NCBI GenBank assembly: GCA_032433595.1
Contig: JASWJB010000079.1
Coordinates: 62,001-126,000, forward strand
Reading direction: 5' to 3'
From: Conoideocrella luteorostrata
Taxonomy: Eukaryota > Ascomycota > Sordariomycetes > Hypocreales > Clavicipitaceae
DNA length: 64,000 nt
The position numbers were made by a program, and so were the translations under genes. Below, piece after piece: positions 47,821 to 59,800 of this stretch (the stretch's first letter is position 1; each line of letters starts with the position of its first letter). Below the pieces are notes generated by a model. The model had not been told where the DNA came from. It ran no database searches and saw only the letters and a list, made by a program, of their open reading frames with translations.

Positions 47821-49070
47821 CTAGTATGAGCCGCTCTTGTCGGGCGTAGGACCGCCCAATGAAGCACTAAATTGCTGCTTCAAGATATACTCCAATGCTG
47901 TATAATCGGCCGACACGCTAATCATGTCGAAGCCTTGGTCGGCATAGATTTTGGCCTGCTCACCACTCGTGGCGTACATGCCACACTTCTTGCCGGCTTT
48001 GCGGCACGCCGCAAGGATTCTGGCAATAGCTTCTTTGAGCTCGGGGGCCATGGTGCCGTTGATGATGGGATGGCCGATGTTGTTACCTGTGTTGGTTGGT
48101 AAAATAAATTAGTGCTACACACTCACACCGTGTATGAATACTATGTACTAGAGATTGGGAAGGGGGGAAAAGGGGGGAAGCTGTGCCCATATACCTAAAT
48201 CAAAAGGCCCAATGAAGAGGACATCAACTCCCTTTACAGCAGCAATCTCTTCCACTTCATTCAAGGCTTCTTGTGTTTCAATCTGCACCATTGTCAACAG
48301 CGCATCGTTCGCCTGCTGGAGATATTCGGTGAATGAAGGCACGGGGCTGAAGCGCTCCGGAGCAATGGGCGAACCGAAGCCTCGCTTGCCCCAGGGAGGA
48401 AATTTGGCTGATTGCACAAGCTCTCTGGCTTGTTCTGCAGAGCGCAGCAGCGGTACAAGAATCTAGCATCAAACTGTGAATAGGTTCGAAGATTGGCCGG
48501 CCAGACAACTTCAACTTACACCGTGAGCACCCGCGTCCAAAGCCCCTAAATCCCCATCGTTACTCAAGCATCCTACAATAGTTGGCGAGGAGGGTCATGA
48601 GCAAACGTACTTTTCACCATCCAGGACTGCACATCTGGTAATCTAACCAGTGGCGTGACGCCCAGCGCAGCAATAGCCGGTACGGCATCGTGCATAGCTC
48701 CATCTACGACGTAACTACCTGTCAGCCGTGTGTATCTAACCAAGCCGGTGATGTAAAGCCGTGAATTGGAGGACGGGATTGGGGGAAAGGCCAGTTTACC
48801 GTCAATGTTTCCATGCTCACAATCGACCATGACCCAATCCACGCCGGATCTTGCCAGGAGTCTCGATACGTTGGCCCCAGGAAGCATCTGCCACATTCCC
48901 ATGGATTGCTTGTTCTGCGCAAACGCCGCTTTAAGTCTGTTGGATGCCTCCATCATGGTCCTGACCTGTAGTTGGATCGACTTTACTACTTGAAGCCTGG
49001 ATACGTTTTTGTGAGTGTGATATGTACACGCGGGACGGCGAAGTAATCTTCTCGTCAACAGGGCTTGCAT
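47821..49070 (-). CDS. HpcH/HpaI-family aldolase (2,4-dihydroxyhept-2-ene-1,7-dioate aldolase type)
   Basis: Class II (metal-dependent) pyruvate aldolase family; releases pyruvate or a similar oxo-acid from hydroxy-oxo-acids. 307 residues from five exons: 48800-49070, 48611-48703, 48520-48545 (26 nt), 48195-48462, 47821-48086. Blocks: WQMLPGANVSRLLARSGVDW, VMVDCEHGNIDD, a loop with MVKRALDAGAHGILVPLLRS, FPPWGKRGFGSP, MVQIETQEALNEVEEIAAV, DVLFIGPFDLGNNIGHP and GFDMISVSADYTAL. The Glu and Asp of MVQIE and GPFDLG are the expected metal ligands. The start used (49070) adds an Arg-rich, possibly mitochondrial leader (MQALLTRRLLRRPACTYHTH); the ATG at 48955 (MEASNRLKAAFAQ) would give a cytosolic form. 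The natural substrate in fungi is unknown. Confidence 0.92.
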
Positions 49071-49937
49071 GTTTATGAGCTGCGGGGAATAGACACGGCT
49101 GAGGAATCCTGTTCAGCGACATCGGACTGGCGGCCGGTTTTAAGCCGGCTGAATGCTGTCTCGGTAAAGTACGTATACGGGCTCCATGCTAACTAGTATA
49201 TGCATGTATACTACGGAATGCTGGGAGTATAAGTATATATGATAGCTAATGGCGTCGGTGATGGCTCCGATGCTAATGTCTACGAGGCACGTCTGTGGGG
49301 GGAGTGGGGGAACCGCCTCATGGATGTGGGGATTTAGATAGTAGTTTGCCAAAGTGCGTGAGCCAGAAATGATGGTGTGCGGATAAAGCTGGGACGAATA
49401 TATCCTAGGCGAAGTTGCGCGATGTCGGCAGCCGCACTCCAGTAAGCGGACTAGTGATGCTGCCGTTGTGAGATGAGGGTTGAAGGAAGCTGCGGGGGAT
49501 GGCTCGAAGCCTCTTAATGAGACACCAGAAAGCCGGCTTTGCAGCCATACTGGGAATGATCTCATGCGCATGACAGTCTCCGTGCAAGGTTGGTCTATAA
49601 TGTGGAATCATGCGAAGCTGGTACTGCTATGCTTTGTCCAGAGCTTTTTCGTGCTTTTATTGCCTCTCCATTCTGTCTCGAGTCTAATGAAAACAGTTTT
49701 TGTCTCGCCTGTCAAATTTCCTTGGTAATTGCGCCGAATATCAGTCATAATTTTTTTACAGATTGGCCTTGGATCTAAGTTGCTGTTGTACAGCATTCCC
49801 AGGGTAAATAACTCGCAGTGTTTGCCCAATTTGAGTGCCAGATTTGGGCATCAGCATAATGGACCTGGAGAGGGTAATGCTTCGTTCACCTCGTGGTGAT
49901 GGTATTACGGGGAGATGGCTTAAAGAGTCGTTACTTA
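49071..49937. other. Spacer between RPB7 and the aldolase gene
   Basis: About 0.9 kb. Open frames of up to 143 codons on the minus strand (49140-49571) show no motif and are treated as chance. Contains the aldolase promoter and the RPB7 3' flank. Confidence 0.5.
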
Positions 49938-50640
49938 TCAATCCTGGAGGCAGCTGTTGAAAGGTCAGAGAAAGAAGTCGAAGTGGGCTTGCAAATGCAG
50001 CGTGCAGCTTCAACGTACCCTAGATAATCTTCCTTGATGCTGCCAATGGCCCACATCTCTCCTACCTCCGTTCGTGTTCCGATTATCTTAACACGAACGT
50101 GTGTGCCTGGCTCAATGACAGTATCCTCGTTATTGGTAAATTGCGGCGGCGTAGCATTGGGATCCCATTTGATGTCGCTGGGTATCAGCTGTGCTTGAGC
50201 ATTAGCCATGTGTATCAACCAACCGCAGAGCGCTCCCAGGCTTGGTCTGACATACGTGTGCAGAAACAAACAATCGCAACGGCCCTGCTTGTGCAAAAAA
50301 ACCCTGAGGGTTAATGGAATAGACGACAGCATCAACCTGCGCCAAAATTAGATTCTTGATTAATTCTGAGGCAGCAGTGTCGCCGTCATACCGTCTCGCC
50401 CTTAAAAGGTCGCCAAACGACGGCGCGGTAGCCGACAGTGAATTCTGCTAAGCCGTTGCCAGGGAGGATGCGGCCCTCGGAGATGTCGAACGTGTCCATG
50501 ATGGAAATTATGTAGTAGCTTCCAGCGCAAGTGCCCTCAACGTCTTTCAGGAGCTTACTTGTGACGAGCTCGTGCATATTGCGACCGAAATATGACGGGT
50601 GCAGAGTCACCCTCCGCTCCATATTGTACAGGAAGAACAT
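49938..50640 (-). CDS. RPB7: DNA-directed RNA polymerase II subunit Rpb7
   Basis: Stalk subunit of RNA polymerase II that pairs with Rpb4 and binds nascent RNA. 171 residues, the same as yeast Rpb7, from exons 50392-50640, 50256-50336, 50019-50188 and 49938-49953. Blocks: MFFLYNMERRVTLHPSYFG, LLKDVEGTCAGSYYII, DISEGRILPGNGLAEFTVGY, WRPFKGET, then INPQGFFAQAGPLRLFVSAH, IKWDPNATPPQF and the end IGSIKEDYLGCLQD. The last exon has only 16 coding bases including the stop; it supplies the final C-L-Q-D. The start gives the conserved MFF. Identity is very secure. Confidence 0.96.
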
Positions 50641-52109
50641 GGCTGCGCAGACTCAACCGGCGACCTATCGATATATATGGGTATGCTTGACGAAGCAGGA
50701 GGGATCGATTAAGCGCCGAATGATGCGATGGATTGGATCGACGCGATGAGTCCGGAACAGCGGCCGTGCCAGTCGGCACCGGTTTCCCCAAGCTGTGCCA
50801 CTGTGAGAAGGGTGGCGCGGGGTGCAGAAGAGTCGAGAGTCGAAGAATATGCGTTGGGATACTCCCCACACCCCTGGATAAGGCGCGAATGTCTCCCTGG
50901 TGGAAGATGCGAACTGCTTGGCTGTTGTGAGGGAGCTTGACAAGACGAGGCTGCTGAAGCCATTGCGACGCCGTCACAGGTGGTTGAAATCTCGTCCAGT
51001 CACGGCCGGAGCTGGACGTGGTCTGTGCGTTGCAGCCTGGCCTACGGAGGGCTCCGCTCCGTAGTGCCTTCCCTATGTGCTCCTTTTACTCCGTACTTTG
51101 CTATCGCTGCGTAGGAGGAGGCGACCGCTAGCCACTTTCACGTATATTTTTAGACTGGTCTTTGAACTGTTTTGGAGAGCATTCGATTATTGTGCATTGG
51201 CTTGCTGCAGAGCCCAACAAAGAACTGGTCTGAAAGGAAAGCTCAGGATGTTCCCGTGTACGGAGTATTAGAACTACCACTCCGGTGCATCGCGAGACTA
51301 GCTATGCATGAAACTATGAGCAGCGAGAGCTGTGAGTAGTATGGAATATTGTATCGATGCATTGCAATGCAATGTGAGCTTGAGAATGACGCCCCTCTGG
51401 GAACGGTCTTTCGACGCAAGTGAATTGGAGCAAGGCTCGGCGTAAAGGCGAACCGATGTCTGATCCAAGTCAAGTTTGAGTTAGCTGCCCTTTTCCTTAC
51501 GAAACTGAGGTTAGGCTCACCCCTGGCTGTAGTTAGTGAGGCCCTACAATTTTCGGCAAATGCCCTGCTATGGGCATTGGAAGACGCCCCTTGGCCCATC
51601 CAACCAAGACCTTCGAGTACTCAATCTCGCCCACCAATGCTTTGTTTGTACGGAGCACTGTAGCGGTAGCAGCGGCAGGGAAAGGCCACCCGGGACCCGA
51701 CAACGCAGAGCCAGCCGAAGCAACCTGGAGGCGCAACTGGAGACTGACTGGGGAGCAGCTGGAGACTGGACTGGAGACAAAAAGGCACGAGCCAGGCGAA
51801 GCAGAGAGGCAGATGCTGGCACATGAATGGCCCTGGATGCAACAAACCTGTCATCAACCTTCGCATCAACTCATCCAGACAACTCAAGTCGCTCCCTTCC
51901 CTCCCATCCTCCTCGACATTCACGGCTCATCCATCCTCCTCATTTCTGCTCGCTCAACCGAGTTCTCCAGGAGGCGCCATTGCCAGTCTTTCCGCTCTGC
52001 CCTCGAGCACCTCTCCGCCCCCCGCGCCCGCCTGGTTGGCTGTTCTGCATCCTGCCGCGGCTCGCTCATAATATTTTTTCGTCTGCTCTCCCTGTGTCGC
52101 GTGTCCACC
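50641..52109. promoter_or_regulatory. Divergent region between RPB7 and the Mpo1-like gene
   Basis: 1.47 kb between start codons. Two ACTCCGTA-type motifs (near 51083 and 51258). Pyrimidine-rich sequence upstream of 52110 looks like a fungal promoter and leader. The long plus-strand frame 51570-52331 overlaps the first exon in another frame and lacks motifs, so it is not called. Confidence 0.5.
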
Positions 52110-52920
52110 ATGTCGCTGGATCTGGAGCACCACCTCACCTTTGTGAGTATCGCCCGCGCACCCGCCTCATGGAACCTCGGATGTGCAAAATTGTGTGCAG
52201 CACTTACCTGCCTCGACACTCGACAAACACTCGACGCTCAACGCTCGACACCCAGCCCGGCATCTCTTAGCTGTACTCCGCAATGGTCAATGCTAACCGT
52301 GCGTGCCGCAGTATGGTGCTTACCACCATAACTCAGTAAACAAACTCATTCACATTATATGTGTACCCGTCATCCTTATTACGGCCTTTTGCATGGTATG
52401 ATATTTGTTCATGACGAAATGTCTGGCCCACTAAAGTACTCAATCCCGGCTAAATATCTTCTAGGCCACGTATACGGGACCTCTCGTTGAGACTCCCAGC
52501 TGGCTTACCGTACCCTATCTTGATCTAAACCTCGGCACCGTTGTCGCTCTTCTGTATTCAGCACTCTACTTGTTGCTCGAGCCTGTTGCAGGCTTTGTCT
52601 TGTCCGCCTTCTGTTTGGGCGGCACCGCGTACTCCAACTACCTCAAGACTGAGGATCCTACTAGAACCTTTCAGATTGCACTTGGAGTTCACGTCGCAGC
52701 CTGGATCGCTCAATTCATCGGCCACGGAGCGTTTGAGGGCCGAGCCCCTGCTCTACTGGACAACCTCATTCAGGCAATCTTCCTCGCCCCGCTCTTTGTT
52801 TGGCTCGAGGTTCTTTTCCAGCTCGGCTACCGTCCAGAGCTCCAGGCTCGAGTCGAAAAGAGAGTGGAACAAGAAATTGCCAAATTCAAGGCTGCATCTA
52901 AGAACGGCAAGGCTCAATAA
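52110..52920 (+). CDS. Mpo1-like protein (DUF962; 2-hydroxy fatty acid dioxygenase family)
   Basis: Membrane protein of 190 residues from exons 52110-52142, 52312-52395 and 52465-52920. Yeast Mpo1 is an Fe(II)-dependent endoplasmic reticulum dioxygenase that shortens 2-hydroxy fatty acids from phytosphingosine by one carbon (family knowledge). The N-terminus MSLDLEHHLTFYGAYHHNSV followed by NKLIHIICVPVILI gives the conserved Y-x-x-x-H-x-x-x-x-N-x-x-x-H pattern (H16/H17, N21, H25). A second set lies in VHVAAWIAQFIGHGAFEGRA, followed by PALLDNLIQAIFLAPLFVWLE, as in the family. Several hydrophobic segments span the ER membrane. The C-terminus is Lys/Glu-rich. The first exon is only 11 codons, and its donor GTGAGT is clear. 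Confidence 0.93.
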
Positions 52921-53429
52921 CGGCTATTACTTTTCAACATGTATTGGCATTTGGCACAAGGACCACTCCTCTAAAGAAAAACCATAAAGCAACACCTTCA
53001 AGACGAAATTTTAGTTAGGAAGAGTAACTCGTGCTCGAATATCCCCCTCCAACCCTTCAGCTTATATTAAGCTCCCATTTCATCGTATCCGAACTCAGTA
53101 TCTGGCTGTATATGAGAAAACACGCAACCATAACACAGACGAACTGGCCCATTCGATTATTCATGTTGCTGGTATTGACGCTCAATTAGCGATTTGTTTT
53201 CAGATGACTGTGCCATAGATTCTTTTTAATACATCCAATAACTGTCGAATAGGCAGATGTGTGCTGGTGGTAGCTGTGGACTAAATGGCAAAAGAATAAA
53301 GCTTATCGGGTCTATAACGCCACCAATTGACATTTGGCATAATCTCAACACTATTTGGCCTTGTTATCCTGTAATTGCGTATCTGCATGCATATGCATAG
53401 ATGTGTGCATGTTTGAAAGGAAATGTTGT
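52921..53429. other. Spacer between convergent genes
   Basis: About 0.5 kb, AT-rich 3' flanks of the Mpo1-like gene (+) and the hypothetical gene (-). Nothing else seen. Confidence 0.5.
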
Positions 53430-54305
53430 TCAACGCCAGATCTCTAGTCCGGTTCTGATCTTTCCTGACCGAGCCTGATCCTCCATTACCCGCGCTGTGT
53501 CGCAAACGAACGATATGTCTGACTCGACTGATTCGTTTCGCTCTACGAATGTGTTCCAACGCTCTCTTGCCTGTTGATCGATCGTGGAACACTTCGACTT
53601 CAAGCTATGAAGCCCATCTTTCATGGATGGCGCGCTTTCCTTCTTCCCGAAGAACCCTGCGATGCTTTCGAATTGGCAAAATCGTGACAAGCTAGTCCAT
53701 CTCTTCGATATTGTCGACTTGATAGGGGCGAAGCCGTTGTGGTCAGATGGCCCATCTCGTCGAACAATGGTGACCGAATCATAATCCAGATGGATTTCCG
53801 GTGTCAAGCGACCACTTCTGATTGCTGGCTCGTGGTTCATGCCGCCTGGGTAATCTGTTCTGTTTCCTGTGTCACATGAATAAGTGTTCACGAGTGTGCT
53901 GTCGGAGTCAGTACTTTGGCTGTCTCTGCTCAGCAAGGGCAAATCCTCCGGCAACACCTCTGGCGGTGTATCATGTCGTACATCTTGTAAGCCAAGTGCA
54001 TTCTCGACTTCGACTCTTGTAGAGTTGATTTTTCTGCATGGTTCAACCGACGCCCCAGAAGATGACTCGATCACAAGTTCAGAAAGAAGTCTATCATAGT
54101 CTCTGCAGAACGAACATTTATGCTTCAGGTCCTGTCGCCAGGTAAAGCCGCCTGGGCAGGGTGCTAGTTGGGAAGAGATTTCGGGAGAACGCGGTGACAG
54201 TGCGTTGCAGCCAGATCCGTTATATGGTGATGGTGGTGATCGCAGGCATGGGATGCGTCGGCCGCTTGTATGTCCGCAGATATGTCTCCAGTGACTCATA
54301 CACAT
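53430..54305 (-). CDS. Hypothetical protein with N-terminal Cys/His cluster
   Basis: Single-exon frame of 291 codons starting at the ATG at 54305. I do not recognise the family. The first 70 residues carry a Cys/His set (CMSHWRHICGHTSGRRIPCL, later APCPGGFTW, then KHKCSFCRDYDRLLSEL) that could bind one or two zinc ions. The central part is acidic and Ser/Asp-rich (SRDSQSTDSDSTLVNTYS). The C-terminal third has basic and aromatic residues (STISKRWTSLSRFCQFESIA). No signal peptide or membrane segment. I remember small fungal proteins opening with a W-x-H-x-C-G pattern, but not their function. The intact frame and ordered Cys/His spacing favour a real gene. Confidence 0.65.
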   Translation of the reverse strand: MCMSHWRHICGHTSGRRIPCLRSPPSPYNGSGCNALSPRSPEISSQLAPCPGGFTWRQDLKHKCSFCRDYDRLLSELVIESSSGASVEPCRKINSTRVEVENALGLQDVRHDTPPEVLPEDLPLLSRDSQSTDSDSTLVNTYSCDTGNRTDYPGGMNHEPAIRSGRLTPEIHLDYDSVTIVRRDGPSDHNGFAPIKSTISKRWTSLSRFCQFESIAGFFGKKESAPSMKDGLHSLKSKCSTIDQQARERWNTFVERNESVESDISFVCDTARVMEDQARSGKIRTGLEIWR

Positions 54306-56793
54306 CTTGGCCTATTCTTCTGTGGGATGCAGTTTGATGATGTTCGAGGATAGCTGCTGACCGAAATGTTTGGACGGAAAAGATTTTGAAAAGGGACTGA
54401 AAGAGGAGGGCTTTATATGCTGTCTCTAATGTGAGGGCCGGTGTGAGCTCTGACGGGGAAAGTGAGCTGGAAGTGAGATTCTGCAGCTGCTTTGCTGCCC
54501 GGGCCCCGCTCTCTGTCAAACACACATCGATTTACTTTGATGAAAAGTGAATGAGGAGAGGGTTGGAGTTGTTGTAGGAAGTGTTTCTGGAGTGGGAGAT
54601 TTGCAGTGGTGAGTGGTGGCTTTATAGAATTGGTCCAGCGGCGATGTGCCGTACATTTACTGAACAACAAACTGAGAAGTGGCCGGGAGACGAGAGCACT
54701 GAATCGGTAGCAAATGGATCCTTCTTTCTGTTGTTTTGTCGCTTGCAGTAAGTTTAAGCGAGATGTTTAGACGGGACTGAATGTAGAGGTAGTTCGAACG
54801 CGGCTGTGAATCTTAAACGGCCCCCTCCTCAGAGGTCACCAGGGATGAATTTCACGTACTCACATAAGGAAGAACTACAAAACCAAGCCGCACCGATCCA
54901 ATGCCAGCAATAGGACTTCGGACTTCGAGGGCTGTTCCTGATCAACAGTTCATGCCTCGCCGCGGGACATTTTCCACATCTGTCCACAGTGGCGGTTCTT
55001 TGAGCACTATCGCAAGCAGCTATTTGGTTTCTCCTTCTCAAATCCTTTTTTGTGGAGGATTTTGGAAGGCATAAATAATGAGGCACGTAGTCTGGGAATG
55101 GCTGCCGTGGATGAGAGCATTCACTATACGACTTATACATTTGGAGGCACTTCTTCATTATGGCGTGTTTAATGTAGTATGTGATCACTGCTCTTTCTCG
55201 CTTGGAAATATGTCTCACATTCAACGTAGTAGCTGCTATGTAGTCGTGTGTAGTCTCGCCCCGATCCGACTGTATTTTTTAATTCATTGAAGTGCCTGTC
55301 GCCCAGGAGACTTCATGTTGAGCGTTATTCACTGGCACTCACTCACTCACTCACTGGTGGGGCGGCATGGCGGCAGCTTTTAGGCGCGTCTGCCAAGTAG
55401 CACTCGAAGTTGTATGTATGTTAAGTTGCCACAAATCAAGAAATATGGCCGTTCAGCCTAGTGGCGGATTTAGTTAGTTGAGCAATCTTCGCGTATTACC
55501 AATCATTAGTTAGTGCGCAGCCGAAACGACTCATCTGCACAAGGCAGCATTCGCCATCGCCCCGTAGGTCACTTACTTACACACCCGCCCGCCCTCCAAG
55601 TATACCAGCCTCACGTTGTCTGGCTGTCCGCTTCACAGAATTGCTTCAACTTCCTTCATCCGTGTCAATATTTGCTCCCCAAGTCTTAGTCTCACCACGA
55701 GCTTCTACATCATGAAGATGTTTGCCAAGCCCCAGGTATAAGCCGTCCCCGGCAGAACTTCCCTCGTAACGCCCCGATAACCAAGGCGTCTCAGAACGTC
55801 TACTCCGGCGCGTGACACAGCCACCATACAAAGTCAATGTGTAGCTTTCGCGGCGCGGTTCTTCTCCGCGCATCCAGTGGCTTCCTGCAATTTGCTCCGT
55901 CTCTCGAAGAAACGGTCACTTCCTGGTATGTCCCGCGCGAGAAGATATGAACCCTCCTGCAAGGCTAGGAGCGATTAGGATCGTACACTGTTAAGCAGCA
56001 GAAAGCAGTGCATAGGCTCTGCTTCAATAGCGGTAGCCCTGTCTGGATTGGCTGCAACAGCAGTGAATCGAAGGACATGACTGTGACTCGTGTTTGTGAT
56101 TACCCCTGACTATGGGTGTTTTCTTCTTGGAAAGGACGTCCTAAACCATTGATAAATGCGGTTGCTTGAAGATGTGGATCAAGATGCCTTGAAACTCAGG
56201 TTCGTTGATGGTGCTAGCTGCGCTGGGAGTATCGCGTAATTCGACGCAGAGGTCCTGAGCTGGAAAGCGTATGTTACTCGGACTCTGCTGGTGGTGTATG
56301 TTGACGCACATCTCCCAGGTGATGGCGTTGCTGACCAAATTATAGCCTGCTGTGGTCACGGCATATATAAAGTCCAGTGACTGGAATTACATGATGTGCA
56401 GGGGGACGTAACCAAAATGCCTATTGTGTTCATGGTTTGCAGCGTAGCCTGGGGCGCGAAATGTGTAAGTCAGCCGCAATCATTGGCTTCAGGTCATGCA
56501 TTCTCTTTCAGATGCTAGCCCTTTTAAATGCAAGTCGTGTCCAGAACATACGGTGACTGCGTTTCACGCCTTTCATAACAGGTCTTCGTTAAAAAGTGCA
56601 TTAGGGGCTGGCTGTACACAATGGACAACTTATCGGCCTTGTATTTTTCGACAGATGACGAGATCTACACACACACGCTGGTGTTTTGCTTGCGATCTTC
56701 AAATCCACATCAAGACTTCCTGAAGCATGTCAATTTAAACAATTATACGAAGGATATCCACTACAGAGCACTCGTAACTTTGAAATTGCAAGA
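54306..56793. other. Spacer
   Basis: About 2.5 kb. A minus-strand open frame at 54829-55224 (131 codons, MNVRHISKRERAV...) shows no motif and is left uncalled. A CACT microsatellite lies near 55340-55357. No other feature was supported. Confidence 0.5.
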
Positions 56794-56866
56794 TTAGAGT
56801 CCACCTCCGATTCGTCCGCCGCCGCTTACTCCTCCGCTGCCACTACCACTTCCTCCTCCACTGCTG

Positions 56867-56897
<31 letters not shown>

Positions 56898-59800
56898 CAC
56901 TGCCACTGCCACTGCCACTCTCGCTTCCACTTCCACTTGCGCTGCTGCTGCTCCCAGATCCATTGCCAGATCCATTCGCAGAAGAGCCACTACCAGTAGT
57001 GCCACCGTTGACATCTACTTGAAGATCTCCACTGGCCTTTCCGGATACATTCCCTTGAGGTCCTCCAACACCACTTCCTGAGGCACCACCGCTGCCTACT
57101 TTACCTCCTGAGGAGCCTCCCGAGGAGCCTCCCGAAGAGCCGCCGCTGGAGTCCCCTTTGATTGTGGTGTTGTGACTGCCGTCTGAGCCTCCGCCAAGGC
57201 TTCCACTTAGGCTGCCGCCTTTGCCGCTTGCATCAGATTCGCCGTTCTGGCTACTCTGACTGTTTTCTTTGGATCCTCCGCTCAAGCTTCCGCTCAGACT
57301 TCCGCTGAGACTACCGTCGCTGCTTGTTTTGGATTTTTCAGTCTGATTGTCACCAGCTTTTTCTTTCGATCCTCCTGCCTGGTTACTGTTGCTTTTCCCT
57401 TTTGATCCTGCACCCGAGCTTACACTGAGACTAGCGTCGCTGTTTCCGTTAGAGTCTCCAGTCTGATTGTCATCGGCTTTTCCTTTCGATCCTCCTGCTT
57501 GGTTACTGTCGCCTTTCTCCTTTGATCCTGCATTTAAGCTTTTGCTGGGATTGCCACTGCTACTTCCTTTTGACCCTTCAGTCTGGCTGTCACCGTCCTT
57601 TCCTTTCGATCCTCCGGTCTGACTCCCACTGCTGCTTCCTTTAGATTCTTTGGTCTCGCTTTTATCACCTTTTCCTTTTGAGCCTCCACTCAAGCTTCCG
57701 CTAAGACTATCACCGCTGTTTTTCTTATTTTCCTCTGTCTGGTGGTTGTCGTCTTTTCCTTTCGATGATCCGGCCTGGCTGTCCTTACTGTTTCCTTCGG
57801 AACCTTCACTCAAGCCTCCGTCCAAACTACCACTACTACTTCCTTTGGATCCCTCCGTCTTCTTGTCGCCATTCATTCCGTTTGGAACTCCGGTCTGATT
57901 GCTCTGGCTGTTGTCGTCCTTCCCTTTTGATCCTCCGCTCAAGCTTTCACCGAGACTTTGGCCCTCACTTCCCTTAGATCCTTTAGTCTGGTTGTCTCCG
58001 CTCTTTCCTTTCGAACCTCCAGCCTTACTCTCCTGACTGTTACTGTTAGAGCCCTCGCTTGTAGCCGTGTTGCTGCTACTTTCAGAGCTTCCTTTTAAAC
58101 CTGCTGTCTGGTTGTTTTGCTTGCTTCCGCTTGAGCCCTTAGAATTGCCGGTTGTACCAGTAGTATTGGTACTTCCACTTGTGCTTGAATCTAAACCAGC
58201 GTCCGGAGCGCCATTTTCATTGCTTTTAGAGTCTCCCGTCTGGCTGAAATTGCCGTTTGAGCTGCTGCTCGAGCTTCCAGTCTGACTGCTGCTGTTGCTA
58301 CCTCCACTCAAGTCACCAACTAAGCTTCCAGTTGAATTGCCTTTGCCTTTTGAACCCCCAGTCTGGCTACCAGCAGTAGTGTGGCTACTGTTGCTGCTCT
58401 CGCTCGCGTGTCCGGTCAAGGTATCATTGGTGATTCCACCAATACTTCCAGTCAAGCCGCTGCCCGGATATCCATGTGTGCTGTTGGAACCTTTGTTCCC
58501 TCCAGTAATATGAGTACTGTTGGAGCTGCCTGTCGAACTTCCAGGCGTGCCATTGGATCCACCCTTCGAGCCTTTGATATCACCTTTGCCGTTGCTGCCG
58601 GCTTGTGACAAGAGACCATGGACCGGTTGCGAAAGCTCAGATGCTGACTCTCCGGTGTCGCTGCTGGCTTCGACATTGCCACCTGGGTGCTTCACTGTAG
58701 TGTGGCCATTGCCTTGCGTTGGTCCGCCCTTGGTGCCATTACTAGCAGAGCCAGTAACATCAGTAACATTAGTGCCTTGGTCAATATCTGTTACGTCTTG
58801 CGTATTGACTCCACTATCAAGATCGACTCCGTGACCGAAGTCAATTCCATGGTTGGAGTTAGTTTCGTCGTCAGCGTTGGATCCTGTACCGATTTCGATT
58901 TCGTCACTATTGTCAGCCCCTGTGCCAATGATAGCTCCAGAGCTGTTGCCTGTACTGAGGTTATCACCACTGGTAGCTCCATTAGGGCTGCCACCAAAGT
59001 TTCCAGACGTTCCTGTCAACCCGCCACGCAGTCCGCCAAGACCGCCATTGTCTCTGCCGCCGTGGCTAAGAAGGCTCAGAATAGAGTTCAAAACTCGCAA
59101 GGCGTCCTCCCTATCGAGTCCTGTAGAAGTTCCGCCAGGAAGACCGTCAAGAGAATTTCCAGTGCCTTGGTCCGAACTGGGGTGGACACCGCTTGCAGAT
59201 CCAGCTGTGCCACCAACGTCATATCCGAAGAGATTGTCATTGCCATGAGTGTTTCCGTAAGGACCGCCAGAAAAGTCATCAGGAGGTGCATTAGCTGCAT
59301 CAAAGCCCTTGGGTAGTCCGTCGAGAGGGCCGTTTAAAGAACCATCACTGCCTTTTGTAACTCCGTTGGAGCCCCCGGTGAGATCATCCATGAGATTGCC
59401 AGCACCGTCAGTGATTCCAGTCGGCTTTCCTGGAGCTACTCCGTAAGATACACTGGTTGTGCTTGCACCGACGCCAGTATTTGACCCAAAAGTGTTGCTG
59501 CCTGGCAGCAGATCCCCAGCGTTGCCGGCATTTCCGGCAGTCCCGATTGGCCTTCCTGGAGTTCCTCCAATAGATCCGATGGTTGTGCCTGCATCAGCGC
59601 CAGAATTTGACCCCTGAGAGATGCTGCCTGGTAGCGTATTACCAATGATGCCAGCATTTCCGGTATTTTCGTTTGGCTTCCCGAAAAGTCCTCCGTTAGA
59701 TTCATTGCCTCCAGCTGTATCTATATTAGCGCCACCATTCGATCCTTGAGGGACGTGGCCTGGTAACATATCACCAGAATCGCCACCATTTCCAGTAGGC

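Noticed and set aside
39926..49070. A secondary-metabolite cluster around the ABC transporter
   Set aside because: No synthase, terpene cyclase, P450 or cluster regulator is present; the neighbours are housekeeping genes.
49140..49571. 143-codon minus-strand frame upstream of the aldolase
   Set aside because: No family similarity; it lies in the promoter region of the aldolase.
51570..52331. 253-codon plus-strand frame upstream of the Mpo1-like gene
   Set aside because: It overlaps the first two Mpo1-like exons in another frame, is pyrimidine-rich leader sequence, and has no recognisable domain.
54829..55224. 131-codon minus-strand frame MNVRHISKRERAV...
   Set aside because: No motif or splice partner; composition unlike the neighbouring genes.
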